DNA of 5,024 nucleotides, taken from Planctomycetota bacterium. Its GTDB lineage: Bacteria > Planctomycetota > Planctomycetia > Pirellulales > UBA1268. The notes below the pieces were generated by a model. That model had not been told where the DNA came from. It did not search any database and saw only the letters and a list, made by a program, of their open reading frames with translations. The stretch spans positions 1-5,024 of the forward strand of contig QWPO01000067.1 of NCBI GenBank assembly GCA_003669255.1, written 5' to 3'. How positions within the stretch are numbered: the first letter of the stretch is position 1; each line of letters starts with the position of its first letter. Positions 1 through 5,024 of this stretch are shown here, piece after piece. The position numbers and the translations under genes are program-made.

Positions 1-1818
1 ACTGTAGCGGCGGCCACTTCGGAAGGATTGTTCGAGCGGGTCGCGGGTGGATCATGGCAGCGTCTTGCGCCCCTTGACGAGCGGGGACTGGTGTGGGGGG
101 TGGGCGACACTCGCGGAGTGGCCTACGACACGAACGGTCGGCTCGTGGTTGCCACCCCGGCGGGCGTCGCGCGGCGCGACGGAGACGACTGGGAGTTTTT
201 CACCGGCGCCGAAGGGCTGCCGGTGGCCGATTTCTCTGTCGTGGCGTCGGCCCCCGACGGCACGGTGTGGTTCGGGTCGAAGATCGGTGCGGTTGAGTGG
301 TCGGGCACCCGCTTTCGCTACCGGCAGGGCCCAGGCTGGCTGCCCGGCGATGTCGTCCACGACCTTGCCGTCGCGGCCAACGGCGATGTCGTCGTCGCCA
401 CCGACGGCGGCACTGGCTGGATCGCGGCACGGCCAATGACGCTCGCCTACAAGTCAAGGCACTACGAAGCGATCATCGACGAGTCGATCTCCCGCACCGA
501 ACACGGATTCGTGTCCACGGCCGATCTCGCCGTTCCGGGCGACACCTCGACGGCGCGCCGCATCGACAGCGACAACGACGGGCTGTGGACGGCGATGTAT
601 GGCGCGGCGCAGTGCTTCGCCTACGCGCACGACCGCTCGGCTGATGCGAAACGCCGGGCCGACCGGGTCTTGCGGGCGCTGACGTTCCTCCAGGATGTGA
701 CGCAGGGGGGCGAGCACGCTCCGTCCCTCGGCTTTCCGGCTCGGACCGTCCTCCCCGGCGACGGGCCCGACCCGAACATCGGCAAAGAGGCCCGCGACGG
801 TCAGTCACGTGAGACTGACCCACACTGGAAGATGCTCGAGCCCCGCTGGCCGAAGTCGGCCGACGGCCGCTGGTGGTGGAAGGCCGACACGAGTTCCGAC
901 GAACTCGACGGCCACTACTTCTTCTTCGCCCTGTATCACGATCACGTCGCCGAGTCGGCCGAGGAAAAGCGTGCGGTGTGCACGGCCGTGGCCAGGCTCA
1001 CCGACCACCTCGTCGGCCATGGCTTCCGCCTCGTCGACCACGACGGCCGCGTCACTCGGTGGGGTGAGTATTCTCCCGCCGCGCTCAATCACGACCGGCG
1101 TTGGGAGGTGGAACGCGGGCTTAACTCAATGAGCATCCTCGCCTACCTCGCGATCGCCGCACACGTCACCGGCGATGATCGCTACGAGGCGGCCGCGGAG
1201 GCCCTCCGTCGCGACCATGCCTACGACGCCAATGCCCTCTCACCGAAGTTTCAGCTCGGCATTGGTTCCGGCAACCAGTCGGACGACGAGATGGCGTTCA
1301 TGAATCTCTACCATCTCGTTCGCTACACGTCCGATCCCGGCCTGCGGCGGGCCTACCTCGGCGCCTTCCACCGTTGCTGGCTCCTCGAGCGTCCGGAGCG
1401 GAATCCCTTCTTTCACTTCGCCTTCGCGGCGGCTGCGCGGGAGGCGGGGGCGGACGGCCCCTTCGATCCGTCGGCCCCGGATGCGCTGGGCGGGGCCGAC
1501 TGGCTCGATGACTCGATCGATGCCCTGGTGCTCCTCCCCCTCGACCGTTGCCAGTGGCGTCATACCAACGCCCACCGGCTCGATCTCGTGCGGCTGGCGG
1601 CGGCCCAGTCGATCGATCCAGGTCGCCCCGACCACGTGCCGCGCGGCCACGGTGTCGATGGGAAGGTGCTCCCAGTGGACGAGCGGAGCTTCGCCCACTG
1701 GAATACCGATCCGTGGTGCTTCGACCAAGGAGGCGACGGTCGCGAACTCGCCAGTGGCACGGTCTTCCTCCTCCCCTGGCACATGGGGAGGTACCACGGG
1801 TTCCTCGCTGACGACTGA
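1..1818 (+). CDS. Beta-propeller plus large helical domain protein, function unknown (5' end outside window)
   Basis: The frame is open from the first base and reads through to TGA at 1816-1818, giving 605 visible residues. A TTG at 28 lies inside a propeller repeat (TSEGLFERV...), so the true start must be upstream. Visible residues 1-140 hold about four repeats of roughly 40-45 residues, each built on a pattern like 'DGTVWFGSKIGAVEW' or 'NGRLVVATPAGVARR' followed by a W/F-rich turn and 'GLP'. This is typical of the two-component-regulator propeller (Reg_prop) type. Residues from about 145 to 605 form a mostly helical domain rich in W, H, D and Y: DSDNDGLW near 189-196, a WWW run at 291-293, DGHYFFF near 303, WGEYSP, a conserved-looking LNSMS, and HWNTDPWCFD near the end. 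The overall feel is of an (alpha/alpha) toroid such as those in glycan-active enzymes, but I do not recognise a specific family or catalytic pair. There is no histidine-kinase or DNA-binding domain. Coding is well supported by length and G/C-rich third positions. Function is not assigned. Confidence 0.9.
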   Translation, partial: TVAAATSEGLFERVAGGSWQRLAPLDERGLVWGVGDTRGVAYDTNGRLVVATPAGVARRDGDDWEFFTGAEGLPVADFSVVASAPDGTVWFGSKIGAVEWSGTRFRYRQGPGWLPGDVVHDLAVAANGDVVVATDGGTGWIAARPMTLAYKSRHYEAIIDESISRTEHGFVSTADLAVPGDTSTARRIDSDNDGLWTAMYGAAQCFAYAHDRSADAKRRADRVLRALTFLQDVTQGGEHAPSLGFPARTVLPGDGPDPNIGKEARDGQSRETDPHWKMLEPRWPKSADGRWWWKADTSSDELDGHYFFFALYHDHVAESAEEKRAVCTAVARLTDHLVGHGFRLVDHDGRVTRWGEYSPAALNHDRRWEVERGLNSMSILAYLAIAAHVTGDDRYEAAAEALRRDHAYDANALSPKFQLGIGSGNQSDDEMAFMNLYHLVRYTSDPGLRRAYLGAFHRCWLLERPERNPFFHFAFAAAAREAGADGPFDPSAPDALGGADWLDDSIDALVLLPLDRCQWRHTNAHRLDLVRLAAAQSIDPGRPDHVPRGHGVDGKVLPVDERSFAHWNTDPWCFDQGGDGRELASGTVFLLPWHMGRYHGFLADD

Positions 1819-1933
1819 GAAGATCGCTCATGACCCAACGACTACCGAACACCGCTCTCGGAGACGTACCATGGTCCCTAGACCACCTCTCAGCGACACT
1901 GCCCATCGCACCTCATCGACTCCTCAACCCGTC
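1819..1933 (+). other. Intergenic spacer with possible small ORF
   Basis: This 115-base gap lies between the propeller gene and the ammonia-lyase gene. By hand count it is about 59% G+C, lower than the flanking genes, and rich in CA/CT. It contains an ORF on the + strand from ATG 1830 to TAA 1944-1946 (38 codons), preceded by AGAAG at 1818-1822. The third codon positions of this ORF are not G/C-biased, so it does not look like ordinary coding sequence here. The ORF stop overlaps the start of the lyase gene by 13 bases. I see no clear -35/-10 promoter and no hairpin terminator. Confidence 0.6.
1860..1863 (+). promoter_or_regulatory. Possible ribosome binding site for an alternative upstream start of the lyase gene
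   Basis: GGAG sits 7 bases before ATG 1871, which is in frame with the ammonia-lyase gene. Use of this start would add 21 residues before the MDGISRR sequence, giving a longer n-region to the Tat-like leader. The added codons are not G/C-biased at third positions, whereas those of the body of the gene are. I therefore prefer ATG 1934, although that codon has no visible Shine-Dalgarno sequence. The choice between the two is open. Confidence 0.3.
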
Positions 1934-2023
1934 ATGGATGGCATAAGTCGACGCATGTTTCTCGCCGGAGTTGCCGCCGCCTCGATCCGTTCATCGATGG
2001 CCGAGGTTGCGGCCCTCGACGAT
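1934..2023 (+). other. Twin-arginine (Tat)-like signal segment of the lyase
   Basis: Residues 1-30 of the lyase carry S-R-R-M-F-L-A-G, which fits the S/T-R-R-x-F-L-x Tat motif, followed by a short apolar run (MFLAGVAAASI) and then R, S, S, MAEVAA and LDD. The apolar run is only about 11 residues, short for a Tat h-region, and no perfect AxA cleavage site is visible, so the signal may be weak or uncleaved. EutB homology begins shortly after it, so the segment is an addition relative to the classical subunit. The motif is seen directly; export is inference. Confidence 0.55.
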
Positions 2024-4177
2024 CTCATCGGTTACGTCGCTCGCCTCTCGGGGGGATGGGACCAGCGGCTTTTCACGCGGCTCCTCGGCCATGCCAACGC
2101 CTTCAAGGAGGGGGACGAACTGATCGGCGTCGCCGCCCCGAACGAGGCGGCGCGGCAGGCGGCCCGCGAACTGCTCGGGCGGACGCGGCTGCGGGACATC
2201 GACTCGCACCCCCCCTTCTCCGACGGGCTTTCCGCCGCGCTTGCGGCCGATCTCGACCCGGCGGCTCGGGAGCGGACGGCGGAATGGACGGTCGGTGAAC
2301 TCGCCGCCTTCCTGCTCACTCGGCCCGAGGCCGACATCAAGGCGATCATGCCCGGTCTTTCCAGCGACGTGATTGCCTGCGTCGTGCGGATGATGGACGA
2401 CGAGCAACTCGTCCGCGTGGGCGACACGATCTTCAATCCGCTCCCTGGCACGCAGATCGGCAGCCGCGGATGCCTCGCCGCACGTCTCCAGCCCAACTCC
2501 CCCACCGACAATCCCCTCGACATCCGCTGGCAGGTCTTTGATGGCTGGGCCTACGGGGTGGGCGACGTGGTGCTCGGAACCAATCCGGTGTCGAGCGAGC
2601 CGGAGAGCGTGAAGGCGGTGTCCGACACCCTGCGCGGCGTGCTCGAGGCCTTCGGCCTGGCCGACACGATGCCCCACTGCGTGCTCTCGCACATCGACAT
2701 CCAGGCCGAGGTTGACGCCGCCGCCCCCGGCACGACCGGCGTCTGGTTTCAGAGCATCGCGGGCAGCGACGCGGCCAACGCCACGTTCGACCTGACGCTC
2801 GACAAGATGCTTCGCCATGCCGATGCCCGCCGCGGGCCGTGGGGTCTTTATTTCGAGACCGGGCAGGGAGCCGACTTCACCAATGGGCACGCCCAGGGCG
2901 TCGACATGGTGGTGCACGAGTCTCGGAAATACGGCTTCGCGCGGCTGTTGGCCCACCGGGTGGCGCGGGCCCGTGGGGCCGAGCCCTGGGTGCACGTCAA
3001 CGACGTGGCGGGGTTCATCGGGCCCGAGGTCTTCCGCACGCGAGAGCAGCTCGTCCGTTGCTGCCTCGAGGATCTCGTGATGGGCAAACTGCACGGACTG
3101 TGCATCGGCCTCGATGTTTGTGGCACGCTCCACATGGATGTCTCGCTCGACGACCTCGACTGGTGTCTGGAACGGGTGCTGCCCGCCCGGCCGGCGTACC
3201 TGATGGCCCTCCCCACCAAGGTCGATCCGATGCTCGGCTACCTGACCACGGGTTTTCAGGACCACGTGCGGCTCCGCCGCCAGTTTGGCTGCCGCGGCGA
3301 GGAGCGGATGGAGCGATTCTTCCAGCGGCTCGGGGTCCTCGACACCGAGGGGGCCCCCGGGCCGCGTTTTGGTGACCCCGGCTGGGTGCACCTGCAGTAT
3401 CAGCGGGCCGTCGGCGACCGCCGAACCGATGACGACATCCGGGCGGAGGGCCGCCGCGAGATGAAGGAGGTGCGGCAGCGGGGCGTGTTCCTCGCGGAGG
3501 GACACGGTCGTCGGCCGGAGGATCTAGAGCCGGCGCTCGACAACACGATCCGCCGCATCTACGCCGACGCCAAGCAGAGCATCTGGGCGGAGTTCGACGA
3601 TGCCTTCCGGCGGTCGCAGGCGGGTTCGCTCCCCCTGTTCACTGAGTCGGCCGACCGCCGAGACTACATCCTCCATCCCACCACCGGCGAGCGGCTCGCG
3701 GAGGCGTCGGTGGCCGCCGTCGATGCGGAGCGGGATGCGCAGAGTGGGGGCTGCGACGTGCAGGTGGTGGTGTCAGACGGCCTCAATCCGCTGGCGATCA
3801 TGGATCTTGCGCAACTCGACCCATTCCTGGCGGCGATGCACGACAGCGTCGCCGCGGCTGGCCGCCGCCTCGCTCCGCGGGCGATGCTCGTGACCTCCGG
3901 CCGCGTCCGCGTCGGCTATCGGATTGGCGAGCGGCTGTTCGGCGGGCTCTCCGGCCCGCGGGCGGTGTTGCACGTGGTGGGGGAGCGGCCCGGCACCGGC
4001 CATCGAACGTTCTCCGTCTACGTCACCTGTCGCCGCGGCGATGAGTGGGCCGTTGCCGATGCAACCGACCACCAGCACACCCGTGTGGTGGCGGGCATCG
4101 CCACCACGGCACTCGATCCGCGGCTCGGTGCCATCGACGTTCTGCGGGTACTCGAGGGCATGTGGCGAAAGACCTGA
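1934..4177 (+). CDS. eutBC: Single-chain ethanolamine ammonia-lyase (EutB-EutC fusion) with Tat-like leader
   Basis: A 747-residue protein that should convert ethanolamine to acetaldehyde and ammonia by an adenosylcobalamin radical mechanism. Residues about 25-485 match the large subunit EutB, recognised by comparison with the remembered E. coli sequence. The key residues are present: R184 and Q186 in ARLQPN (E. coli R160/Q162), N217 in GTNPV (N193), E308 in YFETGQG (E287), F361 in GFIGPE (F329) and D394 in GLDVC (D362). A stretch of about 11 extra residues lies between YFETGQG and GFIGPE. Residues 488-576 are a charged, helical-looking linker. Residues 577-747 match EutC from about its residue 131 onward: DVQVVVSDGL at 608, GRVRVGYRIGE at 656 and VGERPGTG around E684. 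E. coli V207 and E228, which contact cobalamin, correspond to V658 and E684; the C258 equivalent is not evident. The N-terminus MDGISRRMFLAGVAAAS resembles a twin-arginine signal. Start 1934 was chosen because it places SRR at residues 5-7 and because codon bias weakens upstream. An in-frame ATG at 1871 is the alternative. The enzyme identity is very secure; export and activity are inferences. Confidence 0.95.
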   Translation: MDGISRRMFLAGVAAASIRSSMAEVAALDDLIGYVARLSGGWDQRLFTRLLGHANAFKEGDELIGVAAPNEAARQAARELLGRTRLRDIDSHPPFSDGLSAALAADLDPAARERTAEWTVGELAAFLLTRPEADIKAIMPGLSSDVIACVVRMMDDEQLVRVGDTIFNPLPGTQIGSRGCLAARLQPNSPTDNPLDIRWQVFDGWAYGVGDVVLGTNPVSSEPESVKAVSDTLRGVLEAFGLADTMPHCVLSHIDIQAEVDAAAPGTTGVWFQSIAGSDAANATFDLTLDKMLRHADARRGPWGLYFETGQGADFTNGHAQGVDMVVHESRKYGFARLLAHRVARARGAEPWVHVNDVAGFIGPEVFRTREQLVRCCLEDLVMGKLHGLCIGLDVCGTLHMDVSLDDLDWCLERVLPARPAYLMALPTKVDPMLGYLTTGFQDHVRLRRQFGCRGEERMERFFQRLGVLDTEGAPGPRFGDPGWVHLQYQRAVGDRRTDDDIRAEGRREMKEVRQRGVFLAEGHGRRPEDLEPALDNTIRRIYADAKQSIWAEFDDAFRRSQAGSLPLFTESADRRDYILHPTTGERLAEASVAAVDAERDAQSGGCDVQVVVSDGLNPLAIMDLAQLDPFLAAMHDSVAAAGRRLAPRAMLVTSGRVRVGYRIGERLFGGLSGPRAVLHVVGERPGTGHRTFSVYVTCRRGDEWAVADATDHQHTRVVAGIATTALDPRLGAIDVLRVLEGMWRKT

Positions 4178-4219
4178 GTCGTCGTGCGACTGCAGCAATC
4201 GCCGGCATCGAGCGAGCAG

Positions 4220-4244
4220 GGAGGCGGGGAGAGGAGGCGGGGAG
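4220..4244 (+). repeat. 12-base tandem direct repeat before the hydrolase gene
   Basis: GGAGGCGGGGAG occurs at 4220-4231 and again, exact, at 4233-4244, separated by a single A (13-base period). The second copy ends immediately before ATG 4245 and supplies most of that gene's ribosome binding site, so the first copy is effectively a second purine-rich Shine-Dalgarno-like block. A local tandem duplication is the simplest explanation. The rest of the 4178-4244 spacer shows only a trivial 4-base palindrome (GTCG-TG-CGAC) at 4181-4190 and no credible terminator. Confidence 0.8.
4232..4237 (+). promoter_or_regulatory. Strong ribosome binding site for the hydrolase gene
   Basis: AGGAGG matches the anti-Shine-Dalgarno core and lies 7 bases upstream of ATG 4245, an ideal spacing. 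This fixes the start of the downstream gene. It contrasts with the preceding lyase gene, whose preferred start has no such site. Confidence 0.85.
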
Positions 4245-5024
4245 ATGGTCGACATCGCGAGCCACGGCGTTGAGTGTGGTACCGGGGCATGCACGAGTCC
4301 GGTGCGGCCCCAACGGCGCTCGCTGCTCCGTCGCTGGCTGATGGCCGGGCTGGTTATCTGCCTTGCGGCAGCCCTGCTTGCCGGGGGCCTCGTGGCGGCC
4401 GCCTGGGTCTACGCCCACCCCCCGTGCGACTGGCAGCGGGGCATCGTCTACGGCGAGCGTCGGGGAGAGCCGCTCACCCTCGACGTCGTCACGCCACCCT
4501 CCCCCAACGGGCTGGGCATCGTGTTCCTGGTGAGCGGCGGATGGAAGTCGAGCCCAAACTCATTTCGCGCTTGGCTCCTGGCGCCCCTCCTGCGCCACGG
4601 ATACACGTTGTTCGCCGTCGCTCATGTGCCGCAGCCCTGCGCCACCGTGGACGAGATCGTCGCCGACATTTCCCGCGGGGTGCGATACGTCCGCGCTCAT
4701 GCCGCCGAGTTTCAGGTCGATCCCGACCGGATTGGCGTCACCGGTGGCAGTTCCGGCGGCCATCTAGCGCTCATGCTCGCCACCCGGGGCGGCCCCGGCG
4801 AGACGGGCTCCGCCGACCCCTTGGCGGCCGTTTCGAGCGAGGTGCAGGCAGCAGCTGTCTTCTGTCCCGTCACGGACCTCACCGACCTGACCGGATCGAC
4901 CGAGGACCCGGGGGACGGCGGGCCGCCCCCTTCCTTCCGCAAGGCTTTCGATCAGGAGCCGATCGACATGGCCCGCTGGCGGGAAACGTCCCGCGAACTC
5001 TCTCCCCTGTTTCACGTGACGTCC
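4245..5024 (+). CDS. Membrane-anchored alpha/beta hydrolase, esterase-like (3' end outside window)
   Basis: The frame is open from ATG 4245 to the last base, giving 260 visible residues with no stop; the gene continues beyond the window. The N-terminus is a basic cytoplasmic stretch (RPQRRSLLRRW, about 22-32) followed by an apolar segment at about 32-54 (WLMAGLVICLAAALLAGG then LVAAAWVYA). This suggests an inner-membrane anchor or uncleaved signal with the catalytic domain outside. The domain then follows the alpha/beta hydrolase order: GLGIVFLVSGGW, where SGGW probably forms the oxyanion-hole turn in place of the usual HGGG; a helix; HGYTLFAVAHV; DISRGVRYVRAHAAEF; and DPDRIGVTGGSSGGHLAL, in which G167-x-S169-x-G171 is the nucleophile elbow. 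The pattern resembles BD-FAE/carboxylesterase-type enzymes. The acid and histidine of the triad should lie past the window end. The substrate cannot be told. The start is supported by AGGAGG 7 bases upstream. The 67-base gap after the lyase gene allows co-transcription, but no functional link is evident. Confidence 0.93.
   Translation, partial: MVDIASHGVECGTGACTSPVRPQRRSLLRRWLMAGLVICLAAALLAGGLVAAAWVYAHPPCDWQRGIVYGERRGEPLTLDVVTPPSPNGLGIVFLVSGGWKSSPNSFRAWLLAPLLRHGYTLFAVAHVPQPCATVDEIVADISRGVRYVRAHAAEFQVDPDRIGVTGGSSGGHLALMLATRGGPGETGSADPLAAVSSEVQAAAVFCPVTDLTDLTGSTEDPGDGGPPPSFRKAFDQEPIDMARWRETSRELSPLFHVTS

Noticed and set aside
28..30. TTG as the start codon of the first gene
   Set aside because: The frame is open upstream and the codon falls inside a propeller blade repeat, so the gene most likely begins before the window.
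1240..1906. Antisense ORFs of 185 and 202 codons on the - strand
   Set aside because: They are low-complexity, R/G/P-rich shadows opposite the end of the first gene, with no domain or start signal.
1481..1933. In-frame extension of the lyase reading frame back to ATG 1481, which would give 898 residues
   Set aside because: It overlaps 338 bases of the well-supported propeller-helical gene in another frame, carries no EutB homology, and would bury the Tat-like leader inside the protein.
1991..3505. Antisense ORF of 504 codons on the - strand
   Set aside because: It lies wholly opposite the lyase gene. Long antisense frames are expected where third positions are G/C-rich, and its translation shows no recognisable domain.
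4181..4190. GTCG-TG-CGAC palindrome after the lyase stop as a terminator
   Set aside because: A 4-base stem with a 2-base loop and no following T-run is too weak to support a terminator.
4023..4418. Antisense ORFs of 90-173 codons across the lyase-hydrolase junction
   Set aside because: They conflict with the lyase C-terminus and the strongly supported hydrolase start, and their translations are arginine/proline-rich without homology.
4560..5015. Antisense ORFs of 67-83 codons opposite the hydrolase
   Set aside because: The + strand frame here encodes a clear alpha/beta hydrolase with its nucleophile elbow, so these are shadows.

Overview
This window looks like chromosomal DNA from a high-GC bacterium. 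I infer a planctomycete, probably of the Pirellula type, or a related uncultured lineage. The basis is the strongly G/C-ending codon use, a twin-arginine-like leader on an enzyme that is normally cytoplasmic, a propeller protein fused to a large helical domain, and a membrane-anchored alpha/beta hydrolase. This placement rests on general familiarity, not on a search. All three genes are on the + strand, and both outer genes run off the window.

Layout: (1) 1-1818 is the 3' part of a gene whose product has about four beta-propeller blades followed by a roughly 460-residue, mostly helical domain of unknown function. (2) 1819-1933 is a 115-base spacer of about 59% G+C, clearly less G/C-rich than the genes. 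It holds an untested 38-codon ORF and a possible alternative start for the next gene. (3) 1934-4177 encodes one 747-residue polypeptide joining the large (EutB) and small (EutC) subunits of adenosylcobalamin-dependent ethanolamine ammonia-lyase, preceded by a Tat-like SRRMFLAG leader. The catalytic residues of the EutB part are all recognisable. The EutC part lacks the N-terminal third of the classical subunit. (4) 4178-4244 is a 67-base spacer with a 12-base direct repeat, whose second copy contains a strong Shine-Dalgarno sequence. (5) 4245-5024 is the 5' part of a gene for a membrane-anchored alpha/beta hydrolase (esterase-like) with a GGSSG nucleophile elbow.

The genes may be co-transcribed, since they share a strand and the gaps are short, but no shared pathway is evident. 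No ethanolamine permease, EutA reactivase, aldehyde dehydrogenase or microcompartment shell gene lies in the window. The most interesting item is the single-chain, possibly exported ethanolamine ammonia-lyase. I see no CRISPR array, tRNA, rRNA, insertion sequence or convincing terminator.
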